This document shows positions 8,004-17,117 of a stretch of DNA of 64,000 nt, in pieces (position 1 is the first letter of the stretch; each line of letters starts with the position of its first letter). This stretch comes from Zoogloea sp. (GTDB lineage: Bacteria; Pseudomonadota; Gammaproteobacteria; Burkholderiales; Rhodocyclaceae). The position numbers and the translations under genes were made by a program. The stretch spans positions 1 through 64,000 of the forward strand of contig NZ_JAQVCN010000010.1 of assembly GCF_028689785.1 (NCBI RefSeq), written 5' to 3'. The notes beneath the pieces were generated by a model that was given only the letters and a program-made list of their open reading frames with translations, did not search any database and was not told the DNA's origin.

Positions 8004-9377
8004 TCAGACCGACAGCGCCTTGACGTGCTGGATCACCTCGCCGATGGCCTGCTGGGCCGAGCCGTAGAGCAGGCGGGTGTTGTCCTTGTAGAACAGGGCG
8101 TTCTCGATGCCCGAATAGCCCGTGCCCTTGCCGCGCTTCACCACGATGACGTTCTGCGCCAGATCGGCGTTGAGAATGGGCATGCCGTAGATCGGGCTGG
8201 ACTTGTCGGTGCGGGCGGACGGGTTCACCACGTCGTTGGCGCCGATCACCAGGGCCACGTCGGCCTGGGCGAAGTCACCGTTGATCTCCTCCAGGTCGAA
8301 GATCTTGTCGTAGGGCACCCCGGCCTCGGCCAGCAGCACGTTCATGTGGCCGGGCATGCGCCCCGCCACCGGGTGGATGGCAAACACCACCTCGACGCCC
8401 GCCTCCTCCAGCAGCTCGGTCATCTCCCACACCTTGTGCTGGGCGCCGGCCACCGCCATGCCGTAGCCCGGCACGATGATGACCTTGCTGGCGTAGCGCA
8501 TCATCGCGGCGGCATCCATGGCGCCCACCTCCTTCTGCTCGCCCTCTACGGCTTCTCCGCCGCCGGCCGCTGCCATGGGCACAAACAGGATGTTGCTGAT
8601 CGGCCGGTTCATGGCCTTTGCCATCAGCTGGGTCAGCAGCGTGCCCGCTGCGCCCACCACGATGCCGGCGATGATCAGGGCCGGAATACCCATCACGAAG
8701 CCTTCAAAACCCACAGCCAGACCGGTGAAGGCGTTGAACAGCGAGATCACCACCGGCATGTCGGCGCCACCGATCGGCAGAGTGATGACCGTGCCCAACA
8801 CCAATGCCAGCACGAAGAAAGCCACCACCAGCAGCGGGTCAACCGTCGGCGCGATGACGATGGCGCCGCCAACGGCGACCGTCACCAATGCCAGCACGAT
8901 GTTCACCGCGTTCTGCGCAGGCAGCCGGAAGGCCTTCTTCATGACTCCCTGGAGCTTGGCCCAGGCCACCACCGAACCCGAGAAGGACACCGCCCCGATC
9001 AGCGCACCCAGGGTAGCAAGCAGCGTCACCACAGTGCCGTGCATCTCGCCCCGGGCGAACTCGACCGCGGCAATCGCCGCCGCTGCACCGCCGCCCATGC
9101 CGTTGTAGATGGCCACCATCTGCGGCATGTCGGTCATGGCGACCTTCTTGCCGGAAATCCATGCCACCGCACCGCCCAGGGCAATGGCGATGACCATCAG
9201 GGCAAAATTGTTCATGCCCGGAGTAAGGAAGGTAACCACCGTAGCCAGCACCATGCCGACGCCGGCCCACACGATGCCCTTGCGTGCTGACACCGGCGAG
9301 CTCATGCCCTTCAGGCCGAGAATGAACAGGATCGCGGCAACGAAGTAGCTCGCGTCAATCAACCACTTGATCGCCAT
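8004..9377 (-). CDS. pntB: NAD(P) transhydrogenase beta subunit
   Basis: A 457-residue membrane protein, the usual PntB length. The N-terminal two thirds hold about nine hydrophobic segments (for example ALMVIAIALGGAVAWISG). The C-terminal third is the NADP(H)-binding domain III, with VIIVPGYGMAVAGAQHKV and NDVVNPSARTDKSSPIYGMP. The enzyme couples hydride transfer between NAD(H) and NADP(H) to proton movement across the cytoplasmic membrane. Its ATG touches the stop of pntAb. It is the last gene of the operon and is followed by a strong terminator. Confidence 0.95.
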   Translation of the reverse strand: MAIKWLIDASYFVAAILFILGLKGMSSPVSARKGIVWAGVGMVLATVVTFLTPGMNNFALMVIAIALGGAVAWISGKKVAMTDMPQMVAIYNGMGGGAAAAIAAVEFARGEMHGTVVTLLATLGALIGAVSFSGSVVAWAKLQGVMKKAFRLPAQNAVNIVLALVTVAVGGAIVIAPTVDPLLVVAFFVLALVLGTVITLPIGGADMPVVISLFNAFTGLAVGFEGFVMGIPALIIAGIVVGAAGTLLTQLMAKAMNRPISNILFVPMAAAGGGEAVEGEQKEVGAMDAAAMMRYASKVIIVPGYGMAVAGAQHKVWEMTELLEEAGVEVVFAIHPVAGRMPGHMNVLLAEAGVPYDKIFDLEEINGDFAQADVALVIGANDVVNPSARTDKSSPIYGMPILNADLAQNVIVVKRGKGTGYSGIENALFYKDNTRLLYGSAQQAIGEVIQHVKALSV

Positions 9378-9661
9378 TACTTCTTCTCCTTCGCCTTGAA
9401 CATGGCAAGCATGCGTTCCGTCACCACATAGCCGCCGGCAGCATTGGCTGCGCCCAGCAGCACGGCCACAAAGCCGATGGCCTGTTCCAGCGGGGTCTCG
9501 GCCTGGCCGAGGGCGATCATGCCTCCCACCAACACCACACCGTGTACGAAATTGGAGCCAGACATCAGCGGGGTGTGCAGGATCACCGGCACACGGGAAA
9601 TGACCTCATAGCCGGTGAAAGCCGCCAGCATGAAGATATAGAGTGCAAGCATTCCATCCAT
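9377..9661 (-). CDS. pntAb: NAD(P) transhydrogenase alpha subunit, membrane part
   Basis: A 94-residue protein with three hydrophobic segments. It matches the separate membrane part (domain II) of the alpha subunit, which is fused to domain I in enterobacteria but split in many other proteobacteria. The ATG at 9661 is chosen because AGGAGG lies 8 bases ahead of it on the minus strand; a second in-frame ATG lies three codons in. The longer frame reaches back into pntAa and is not needed. Confidence 0.92.
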   Translation of the reverse strand: MDGMLALYIFMLAAFTGYEVISRVPVILHTPLMSGSNFVHGVVLVGGMIALGQAETPLEQAIGFVAVLLGAANAAGGYVVTERMLAMFKAKEKK

Positions 9662-9674
9662 GGGGAAGCCCTCC

Positions 9675-10799
9675 TTAAAGGCCCAACGCGGCCTTGACGC
9701 CCGCGTGGCGAAGCTCACCCGCGTGGGTCAGGCATGCGCCGGACAGCACCTCGTCCTCCCAGTCCAGGGCCAGGGCCCCGTCCTTGATGAAGGGCGAAAT
9801 GAAATTGAACAGATTCTTGGCGTACATCTCTGAGGCATGCACCGGCATGCGGCTGGGGATGTGGGTCGGACCGATGATCAGCACTTCGCCAATCCAGGTC
9901 TTCTCGCCCGCCACGGTGCCGGCCACGTTGCCACCGGTCTCCGCCGCCATATCGACCACCACGGAGCCCGGCTTCATGCGAGCCACCATGTCGGCGCTGA
10001 CGATGACGGGCGCCTTCTTGCCCGGAATGGCTGCGGTGGTGATCAGCGCATCGCACTCCGCGATGGCCTTGCCGAGCTTTTCAGCTTGCTGGCGTCTTTC
10101 ATCCTCGGTGAGCTCCCGGGCATAGCCGCCAGCCCCCGCCGCAGACACGCCGGTATCCACGAACTTGGCCCCCAGGGACTCGATCTGCTCGCGGGTTTCC
10201 GGGCGCACGTCGTAACCGGAAACCATTGCCCCCAGACGCTTGGCGGTGGCAATGGCTTGCAGGCCGGCCACGCCGGCGCCAATCACCAACACCTTGGCCG
10301 GACGGATGGTGCCGGCCGCATAGGTAAGCATGGGGAAGAACTTGGGGCTGTGATCAGCCGCAATCAGCGCACATTCGTAGCCCGATACCGCGGCCTGGCT
10401 GGACAGAACGTCCATGCTTTGAGCACGACTGATCCGGGGCAATAGTTCCAAAGCGAAACAGGTGATCCGTTTTTGCATCAAAACGTCGACACGCTCGCGA
10501 CTCGACCAAGGCTGCTGCAGGCCGACCAGCACCGTGCCTGGCTTGAGCTGGGCCAAGGCTTCCAGCCCCAGGGGCTGAACCTGCAGAACCACGTCGGCCT
10601 TCTTCAGCACCGTCAGCGGTTCGGAAGCAAACTCGGCCACTCCGAAATCTTCGTCCCGGTAGTAGGCCGTTTCACCAGCGCCGGACTGGAGCTGCAGAGC
10701 AGCGCCAAGTCCTTGATATTTCTTGGCTACATCCGGAACAAGCGCAACACGGCGCTCGCCAGGAATAAGCTCTTTGGTCACACCGATGACCAGGGGCAT
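9675..10799 (-). CDS. pntAa: NAD(P) transhydrogenase alpha subunit, NAD-binding part
   Basis: A 374-residue soluble subunit (domain I) related to alanine dehydrogenase. The N-terminus is GVTKELIPGERRVALVPDV, and the NAD-binding Rossmann motif is VIGAGVAGLQAIATAKRLGA at about residue 170. It binds NAD(H) and passes hydride to the PntB domain. It is first in the pntAa-pntAb-pntB operon on the minus strand, so the promoter should lie in 10800-10955, the divergent gap to corA. Confidence 0.94.
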   Translation of the reverse strand: MPLVIGVTKELIPGERRVALVPDVAKKYQGLGAALQLQSGAGETAYYRDEDFGVAEFASEPLTVLKKADVVLQVQPLGLEALAQLKPGTVLVGLQQPWSSRERVDVLMQKRITCFALELLPRISRAQSMDVLSSQAAVSGYECALIAADHSPKFFPMLTYAAGTIRPAKVLVIGAGVAGLQAIATAKRLGAMVSGYDVRPETREQIESLGAKFVDTGVSAAGAGGYARELTEDERRQQAEKLGKAIAECDALITTAAIPGKKAPVIVSADMVARMKPGSVVVDMAAETGGNVAGTVAGEKTWIGEVLIIGPTHIPSRMPVHASEMYAKNLFNFISPFIKDGALALDWEDEVLSGACLTHAGELRHAGVKAALGL

Positions 10800-10955
10800 G
10801 GAAGCTCCTAAGTAGGTAGTTGGAATTCTGTTATCGTCGCGAGAGGGGTTCGGCGACGAGACATCCTGGCTGGCAAATCTCCGGCAGATACCCCGGATTC
10901 ACCACCCGGTTCATGAATAAAAATTCAGATATCTCTTCCGAACAGCACGAAAAAG

Positions 10956-12038
10956 ATGCGAAAGTCTAGCAAGAAACGAACCCGGCTCCCCCGAAAATTA
11001 GGCCTGCCTCCCGGCTCACTGGTCCATGTCGGGGAGATCAAGACCGACAAACCCAGCATTACCCTGATCGAATTCGATGCCCAGGGCGTGACGGAAACGC
11101 ATTTCGACTCGGTCGATGCTTCCCGCCAGCACCAACGAAGCCGTGAAAAGCTGTGGCTCAATGTGCATGGTCTTCATGACCCTGCCGTGATGGCCGAGAT
11201 CGGGCGGCGCTTCAAGCTCCACCCACTGATCCAGGAAGACATCCTCAACACCCAGCAGCGCCCAAAGAGCGACGAGTTTTCCGATTATCTATACATCGTC
11301 GCCCGCAGTTTCAACTTCGACGCCGAAAACCGCTGCCTCAATTCAGACCAGGTCAGCATCGTTCTCGGACGCAATTTCGTGCTGACCTTCCAGGAGCGCG
11401 CCACCGGCAATTTCGAAGCCGTCCGCGAACGCCTGCGGGCCGAGAACGGTGCCATGCGCAGCCACGGCTGCGACTATCTGGCCTACGCACTCCTCGACAC
11501 TCTTGTGGATCGCTACTTCGTGATGCTCGATCACCTGGCCGATCAGGCCGAAGATCTGGAAGAGCAGGCGCTGACCAATCCCAATCCGTCATTGCTGGGC
11601 GAGATCAACCGGGTGAAACATGAGGCCCTGACCCTGCGCCGTGCCCTGTGGCCCCTGCGCGAAGTGCTCAACAGCCTGTCCCGGGCCGACAACGGCTTTT
11701 TCACGCCAGACACCCGGCTCTATCTGCGGGACATCTACGACCACACCGTGCATGTGCTCGAATCCCTTGAGTCGGTGCGTGACCTGCTCGCCGACCTCCT
11801 CGACATCTACCTATCCAGCGTCAGCAACCGCCTCAACACCGAGGTGCGAATTCTCACCGTGCTGACCACCCTGTTCATGCCCGCCACCCTGATTGCCGGC
11901 ATCTTCGGCATGAACTTCCGGCAGATGCCCCTCCTTGAGGACCAGGATGGCTTCAGGCTTGCCCTGGGGATGATGCTTGGCGCCGCGACCCTGATGGCTG
12001 CCGCGTTCTGGCGGAGAAACTGGTTGCGCTCCCGTTAG
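10956..12038 (+). CDS. corA: CorA-type magnesium/divalent cation channel
   Basis: A 360-residue CorA family protein. The long cytoplasmic N-terminal domain is followed by two C-terminal transmembrane helices; the pore signature GMN lies at about residue 318 in GIFGMNFRQMP. The N-terminus is unusually basic (KSSKKRTRLPRKLG). CorA pentamers carry Mg2+ and sometimes Co2+ or Ni2+ inward. The gene is monocistronic, and its last 4 bases overlap the end of the convergent phosphatase gene. The Shine-Dalgarno is weak (ACGAAAAAG), so the exact start is less certain than the identity. Confidence 0.9.
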   Translation: MRKSSKKRTRLPRKLGLPPGSLVHVGEIKTDKPSITLIEFDAQGVTETHFDSVDASRQHQRSREKLWLNVHGLHDPAVMAEIGRRFKLHPLIQEDILNTQQRPKSDEFSDYLYIVARSFNFDAENRCLNSDQVSIVLGRNFVLTFQERATGNFEAVRERLRAENGAMRSHGCDYLAYALLDTLVDRYFVMLDHLADQAEDLEEQALTNPNPSLLGEINRVKHEALTLRRALWPLREVLNSLSRADNGFFTPDTRLYLRDIYDHTVHVLESLESVRDLLADLLDIYLSSVSNRLNTEVRILTVLTTLFMPATLIAGIFGMNFRQMPLLEDQDGFRLALGMMLGAATLMAAAFWRRNWLRSR

Positions 12039-12871
12039 CCCAGAACCGGGTAGTCGGTGCGCGGCCGGTTCGGTACTTCGACCAGCTTGACCACCGCCAG
12101 GGAAATGTTGTCGCCGCCGCCACGAGCACGCTGGCGGGCCAGTTCAATCAGGGTCGAAGCCGCGTCCCGCGGGGACTGGCTGGCCAGGATGGCGCCGGTT
12201 TCTTCTTCACCGATATACGCCCACAAACCATCCGAGCACAGCAGGAAGGCATCGCCCCCAACCAGCGGCGAGACATGCCCCACATCGACCCGCGGCTCCC
12301 GTTCGGAGCCCAGGCAGGACAGGAGCACGTTGCGGTTGGGGTGGCGGAGGGCACCTTCTGAATCGAGACGCCCCTTGCGCACAAGCTCCTCGACCAGGGA
12401 GTGATCCGAACTGCGCGACACCAGCGCGCCGGAGCGAAAGTGGTAGAAACGGGAGTCACCGCAGTGGGCCCAGTCGGCACGATCAGGCTGCATCATGAAA
12501 ACGACGGCGGTGCTGTGAGGGTCCTGCTCGCTGGTGAAACGTGTCAGCTTGATGACGATATGGGCTTCGTCGATGATGCTGCGCAGCAAGTCCGGCGCAC
12601 TCTCGGAGGCCGGCGCAAAGGATTCGAAATTCTGGCGGGCCTTCAGGATGACCTGCTCGGCCGCCATTGCACCACCGGAATGCCCCCCCATGCCATCTGC
12701 AAGCACTGCCATCAAGGTGCCCTTGCGACTGGGATGGGCAAAAACAGCAGCCCTGTCCTGCTGCTCGGTACGATCACCTGTGTGCTTGGCCACGCAGGCC
12801 TCCGCCTGGTAGCGCTTCTTGGCACTTGTGGTTTCCGGATCGGCCAGGGATGAAAAAGTGGGATTCAGCAT
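12035..12871 (-). CDS. PP2C-family serine/threonine protein phosphatase
   Basis: A 278-residue single-domain PPM phosphatase. The metal-binding motifs are TEQQDR (residues 35-40), ADGMGGHSGG (58-67), LCSDGL and GGGDNISLAVV near the end. Such bacterial PP2C enzymes (Stp/PrpC type) dephosphorylate Ser/Thr on proteins and need Mn2+ or Mg2+. No Hanks-type kinase gene lies nearby. It is convergent with corA with a 4-base overlap. The 230 bases upstream hold no gene; the promoter is presumably there. Confidence 0.88.
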   Translation of the reverse strand: MLNPTFSSLADPETTSAKKRYQAEACVAKHTGDRTEQQDRAAVFAHPSRKGTLMAVLADGMGGHSGGAMAAEQVILKARQNFESFAPASESAPDLLRSIIDEAHIVIKLTRFTSEQDPHSTAVVFMMQPDRADWAHCGDSRFYHFRSGALVSRSSDHSLVEELVRKGRLDSEGALRHPNRNVLLSCLGSEREPRVDVGHVSPLVGGDAFLLCSDGLWAYIGEEETGAILASQSPRDAASTLIELARQRARGGGDNISLAVVKLVEVPNRPRTDYPVLG

Positions 12872-13101
12872 GATTTACCGCAGACCATCTTTGAACCAGC
12901 CATACACGCACACGCCCCCATCCTGGTCGGACACAACCCGGGGATCAGGGAAAGACCTGCCAGGATGACAAACGGATTCTGACATTCGGGCAACTTGGCA
13001 CTCACGCTGTTCAAAGCAAATATTCCGACCATCTAACATGACGGAAATCCGCCAAGAGTTTAACTGTTAGTTTCCTTGAGACCGACAACAGGGCCGAGCT
13101 T

Positions 13102-14349
13102 TCAAGCCGAGTTCGTGATTTTTTCATCTATCAGTTCAATCCAATGAAGAACGGGTACGTTTGAAGCACTGCACAAATGCTCAATGCAACCGATGTTGGC
13201 CGACACGATCCGCTCCGGGCCACCAGCGCCCAAGGCCGCCAGCTTGTTGTCACGCAGTTGGCGGGACAATCCGGGTTGCAGCAACGAGTAGGTGCCGGCC
13301 GAACCGCAGCACAGATGGCCATCCGCGACGGGAGTCAGCGCGTAGCCCGCAGCGTCCAGCAACCCTTCCACCACACCACGAATCTTCTGGCCATGCTGCA
13401 AGCTGCATGGTGCATGCACGGCGATCTTCTGCGCCGATGCCGAAGCCCGGCGACGGGCCAGAACGCCCTGCAACGCCGCCGCCTCGGCCACAACCACTTC
13501 GGCCGGGTCACGGGTCAGGGCCGCCACCCGGGCCGCTTTCGAGGCATACGCCGGATCGTCCTTGAGCAGGTGGCCATAGTCCTTCACCTGCACACCGCAA
13601 CCGGATGCAGTCACCACGATGGCCTCGACACGCCCTGCCACGATCTCCGGCCACCAGGCGTCGATATTGCGGCGGGCGTCCTCCCGCCCCCCCTCCTGAT
13701 CGTGGAGGTGGAAGCGAACAGCCCCGCAGCAGCCGGCGGAGGCCTGCTCCACCAGCGAGATGCCCAGCAGATCCAGCACCCGGGCCGTGGCGGCGTTGAT
13801 CGACGGACGCATGGAAGGCTGTACGCAGCCGGCCAGGGCAATCATGCGGCGGGCGTGCTTCGGCGCCGGCCAATGCCCGGCCGCCGGCGCATGCGGCACC
13901 TTCTGGGCCAGCACTCCGGGCAGCAACGGCCTAAATATGCGCCCCAGCCCCAACGCCGTACCAAACACCCCGCGGCGCGGCACTACGCCCTTCAGGGCCT
14001 CCCGCATCAGGCGGTCCGCCCCCTGCCTTGGCACCTGTTTCTCCACCTCATGACGACCGATATCGGCCAGACGGCCATACTCCACACCTGACGGACAGGT
14101 GGACTCGCAGGCGCGGCAACTCAGGCAACGGTCGAGGTGCAGACGGGTCTTCTCCGTGGCCGGGCGCCCCTCAAGCACCTGCTTGATCAAGTAGATCCGC
14201 CCCCGCGGGCCGTCCAGCTCGTCACCGAGCAGCTGGTAGGTCGGGCAGGTGGCGGTGCAGAAGCCGCAGTGCACACACTTGCGCAGAATCTCCTCGGCCT
14301 CGCGGCCCTTGGGCGTATCGCGGATGAAATCGGCGAGATGGGTCTGCAT
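13102..14349 (-). CDS. glcF: Glycolate oxidase iron-sulfur subunit
   Basis: A 415-residue protein with two N-terminal 4Fe-4S clusters, CVHCGFCTATCP (first Cys at residue 25) and CLSCRACESTCP, followed by two CCG domains (GCCGAVRFHLHD and LCCGSAGTYSLLQ). GlcF accepts electrons from the flavin subunits GlcD and GlcE and passes them to the quinone pool at the membrane during oxidation of glycolate to glyoxylate. It begins 2 bases after glcE and is the last gene of the regulator-glcD-orf60-glcE-glcF operon. No obvious terminator follows. Confidence 0.95.
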   Translation of the reverse strand: MQTHLADFIRDTPKGREAEEILRKCVHCGFCTATCPTYQLLGDELDGPRGRIYLIKQVLEGRPATEKTRLHLDRCLSCRACESTCPSGVEYGRLADIGRHEVEKQVPRQGADRLMREALKGVVPRRGVFGTALGLGRIFRPLLPGVLAQKVPHAPAAGHWPAPKHARRMIALAGCVQPSMRPSINAATARVLDLLGISLVEQASAGCCGAVRFHLHDQEGGREDARRNIDAWWPEIVAGRVEAIVVTASGCGVQVKDYGHLLKDDPAYASKAARVAALTRDPAEVVVAEAAALQGVLARRRASASAQKIAVHAPCSLQHGQKIRGVVEGLLDAAGYALTPVADGHLCCGSAGTYSLLQPGLSRQLRDNKLAALGAGGPERIVSANIGCIEHLCSASNVPVLHWIELIDEKITNSA

Positions 14350-14351
14350 GC

Positions 14352-15434
14352 CTAGAGGCCCTCGTACAGGCGGCCAGGGTTGAAGACCCCGGCCGGATCG
14401 AACGCGTTCTTGAGATTGCGCTGCAAGGCCAGCATGGGCACCGTCAGCGGATGGAACACGGCCCCCTCTCGCGCCCCGTTGCGAAACAGGGTCGCATGCC
14501 CTCCCAGGGACGCCACCCGCGCCCGGATCTCGTCCGACGGCAGATCAGAGCGCACCCAGCGCTGGGCGCCACCCCACTCCACCAGCTGGGCCGCATCCAG
14601 TTGAACGGCGAGGGCATCGCTCGGCACAGACAGGCGCCAGAGGGGGCCAGAAAGCGGGGCACCACCGGTAAAGAAGGCATCCGTCTGCTCACGTAGCCCA
14701 CGCCAGCGCGCATCGGCGACTGCATCGGGAATGCGCTCGCCGCCCAGCCGGGCAATCGCGGCATCCACCGCTGCCGCCGCCCCGGAGAGCCGCAGCTCAA
14801 GGATTCCGCCTTGCCAGACACTGGCCGAGATAGGGAGGGGCTGGCCGCCCCAAGCGTTGAGCTGGTGCAGGGCCGCCGCTTCGCCCATTTCGAAGCGCAG
14901 ACTGGCCTCGGCCACCGGCTTTGGAAGCACCTTCAGCGACAGGTCGACAATTAGCCCGAGGGTGCCAAGACTACCGGCCAAAACCCTGGACACATCGTAG
15001 CCGGCGACGTTTTTCATCACCTCACCACCAAAGCGCAGCAACTCACCGCGCCCGTCGATCACGCGGGCCCCGAGGATGAAGTCTCGCACGCCGCCTACCG
15101 CCGCCCGTCGCGGCCCGGCCAGACCGGCGGCAATGCAGCCACCCACGGTGGCGCCGGGCCCGAAGTGCGGCGGCTCGAAGGCCAGCATCTGCCCCCGGGC
15201 TGCCAGTTCGGCCTCCAGCGCAATCAAGGGGGTGCCGGCGCGTACCGTCACCACCAGCTCGCTCGGTTCGTAATTGATGATGCCGTGACAGCCGCGGGTA
15301 TCGAGGAGCTCCCCCTGCTCCGGCCGGCCCAGGAAGAGCTTCGTTCCGCCCCCCCGGATGCACAGGGCCCTGCCGCCGGCTGCCGCATCCAGGACGCGCT
15401 CGCGCCACTGCCGAATCAGGTCATCCATGCTCAT
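14352..15434 (-). CDS. glcE: Glycolate oxidase FAD-binding subunit GlcE
   Basis: A 360-residue FAD-linked oxidase subunit (usual length about 350). It has the FAD_binding_4 pattern ALCIRGGGTKLFLG, FGPGATVGGCIAAGLAGPRR and VMKNVAGYDVSRVLAGSLGT. It works with GlcD and GlcF. Two in-frame starts are possible (MSM), at 15434 or 15428. Both lie inside the end of the upstream 60-residue ORF, so the genes overlap by 8 to 14 bases, consistent with coupled translation. Confidence 0.93.
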   Translation of the reverse strand: MSMDDLIRQWRERVLDAAAGGRALCIRGGGTKLFLGRPEQGELLDTRGCHGIINYEPSELVVTVRAGTPLIALEAELAARGQMLAFEPPHFGPGATVGGCIAAGLAGPRRAAVGGVRDFILGARVIDGRGELLRFGGEVMKNVAGYDVSRVLAGSLGTLGLIVDLSLKVLPKPVAEASLRFEMGEAAALHQLNAWGGQPLPISASVWQGGILELRLSGAAAAVDAAIARLGGERIPDAVADARWRGLREQTDAFFTGGAPLSGPLWRLSVPSDALAVQLDAAQLVEWGGAQRWVRSDLPSDEIRARVASLGGHATLFRNGAREGAVFHPLTVPMLALQRNLKNAFDPAGVFNPGRLYEGL

Positions 15435-15603
15435 TCACCCTTTTTTCCATGTCTGCCCGTCCGTCCCCACCAGCAGCCCCGCTCCGCTCCCGACGTTGCG
15501 CCAGCCGCCCCGCCGTGCGCAGCCCCATCCAGGTGCCAACCAAAGACAGCACCGGTACGGCGACGAAGAGGAACTGCAGCCATCCTTCGGAAATCATGTT
15601 CAT
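15421..15603 (-). CDS. Small single-span membrane protein in the glycolate oxidase operon
   Basis: A 60-residue ORF between glcD and glcE. The N-terminal half contains one hydrophobic segment (FLFVAVPVLSLVGTWMGL), followed by a basic, hydrophilic tail (RRERSGA, MEKRVNEHG), giving an N-out/C-in prediction. Its ATG overlaps the glcD stop (ATGA) and its end overlaps the glcE start, the arrangement expected for a real gene in a coupled operon. I do not recognise the family. It could anchor the soluble glycolate oxidase complex to the membrane; this is inference. Confidence 0.6.
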   Translation of the reverse strand: MNMISEGWLQFLFVAVPVLSLVGTWMGLRTAGRLAQRRERSGAAGGDGRADMEKRVNEHG

Positions 15604-17117
15604 CAGAAGCGCGGCAGATCGGGATGGGCCGCGGGTTGGCTGGCGCTCATCCGCTCACGGCCATATTCTGCGCAGCGATTGAGAGTCGGGATGGCCTTGC
15701 CCGGATTAAGCAGGCCGGCCGGATCAAACGCTGCCTTGATCCGATGAAAGGCGCCGATCTCCGGCGTGGCGAACTGGCTGCACATCTGGTTGATCTTCTC
15801 GATGCCGACCCCATGCTCGCCAGTGATGGTGCCGCCCAGAGCCACCGACAGCTCCAGGATCTCGGCGCCGAAAGCCTCGGCAGTGTGCTGGTCGCCGGGC
15901 TTGTTGGCATCGAAGAGGATCAGCGGATGCAGGTTGCCGTCGCCAGCGTGGAAAACATTGATGCAACGCATGGCGTACTTCTTCTCCATCGCCTGGATGG
16001 CCTGCAGCATTTCGCCGAGGCGTTTCCTCGGGATGGTCCCGTCCATGCAGTAGTAGTCCGGAGAGATCCGCCCAGCCGCGGGAAAGGCCGCCTTGCGCCC
16101 GGCCCAGAAACGCAGGCGCTCGGCTTCGTCCCGGGACACCCGGACCTCGGTGGCGCCCGACTCCTTCAGCAAGGCGCGCACCCGCCCGATCTCCTCGCTC
16201 ACCTCCTCCGGCGTGCCGTCGGATTCGCACAGCAGAATGGCCTGGGCGTCAAGAGGGTAGCCCGCATGCACAAACTCCTCGACCGCCGCCGTGGCAGGCT
16301 GGTCCATCATCTCCAGCCCCGCCGGAATGATGCCGGCGGCAATGATCCGGGCCACGGCGTCACCGGCCTTGATCACATCGTCAAAGGCCGCCAGCACGCA
16401 CTGGGCCAGCTGGGGTTTGGGGGTGAGCTTGACCGTGACCTCGGTTACCACCGCCAGCATGCCCTCGGACCCAGTGACCAGGGGCAGCAGGTCGTAACCC
16501 GGCGCATCCAGCCCCAGGCTGCCGAACTCGATGATGTCACCGTTGATGGTCACGCCCCGGACCTTGAGCAGGTTGTGGATGGTCAGGCCGTACTTGAGGC
16601 AATGCACACCACCCGAGTTCTCGGCCACATTGCCGCCAATGGTGCAGGCGATCTGGGACGAAGGATCGGGGGCGTAATACAGCCCATGGGGCGCAGCAGC
16701 CTCGGAAATGGCCAGGTTGCGAACCCCGGGCTGCACCACCGCCCGCCGCGCATGGGCATCGATGGCAATTATCCGGCACAGGCGTGCGAGGGACAGCACC
16801 ACCCCGAAGCGGTGCGGCTGGGCACCGCCGGAGAGTCCGGTGCCGGCGCCCCGGGCAACCACCGGAACCCCCTGCCCGGCGCAGATCTTCAGAATGGCCA
16901 CCACCTGGGCTTCGGTCTCGGGCAGGACCACGACCAGCGGCATCTGCCGCAGGGCCGCCATACCGTCACACTCGTAGGGGCGCAGATCCTCCGGGTCGTG
17001 GAGCACACTGGCCTCGGGCAGAACACCCAGCAGTGCCCGCACCAAGCGCTGGACATCAACCCGCGAAAAATCCCCCTCGATCTGGCCGAAACCGGGAACC
17101 CCAGACTTCTCGCCCAT
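15603..17117 (-). CDS. glcD: Glycolate oxidase FAD-linked subunit GlcD
   Basis: A 504-residue flavoprotein, close to the E. coli GlcD length (499). The FAD-binding segment PVVARGAGTGLSGGAQPHR and the downstream NVAENSGGVHCLKYG are characteristic, and the C-terminal GEHGVGIEKINQM is the conserved substrate-domain motif. The ATG at 17117 overlaps the stop of the upstream regulator gene; a GTG one codon earlier is also possible. It catalyses glycolate to glyoxylate oxidation with GlcE and GlcF. The 2-hydroxyacid could also be D-lactate, as the families overlap, but the DEF set favours glycolate. Confidence 0.94.
   Translation of the reverse strand: MGEKSGVPGFGQIEGDFSRVDVQRLVRALLGVLPEASVLHDPEDLRPYECDGMAALRQMPLVVVLPETEAQVVAILKICAGQGVPVVARGAGTGLSGGAQPHRFGVVLSLARLCRIIAIDAHARRAVVQPGVRNLAISEAAAPHGLYYAPDPSSQIACTIGGNVAENSGGVHCLKYGLTIHNLLKVRGVTINGDIIEFGSLGLDAPGYDLLPLVTGSEGMLAVVTEVTVKLTPKPQLAQCVLAAFDDVIKAGDAVARIIAAGIIPAGLEMMDQPATAAVEEFVHAGYPLDAQAILLCESDGTPEEVSEEIGRVRALLKESGATEVRVSRDEAERLRFWAGRKAAFPAAGRISPDYYCMDGTIPRKRLGEMLQAIQAMEKKYAMRCINVFHAGDGNLHPLILFDANKPGDQHTAEAFGAEILELSVALGGTITGEHGVGIEKINQMCSQFATPEIGAFHRIKAAFDPAGLLNPGKAIPTLNRCAEYGRERMSASQPAAHPDLPRF

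Noticed and set aside
8025..9290. Plus-strand frame of 421 codons opposite pntB
   Set aside because: Translation is His/Gln/Arg-rich, typical of antisense frames in GC-rich genes; pntB is unambiguous.
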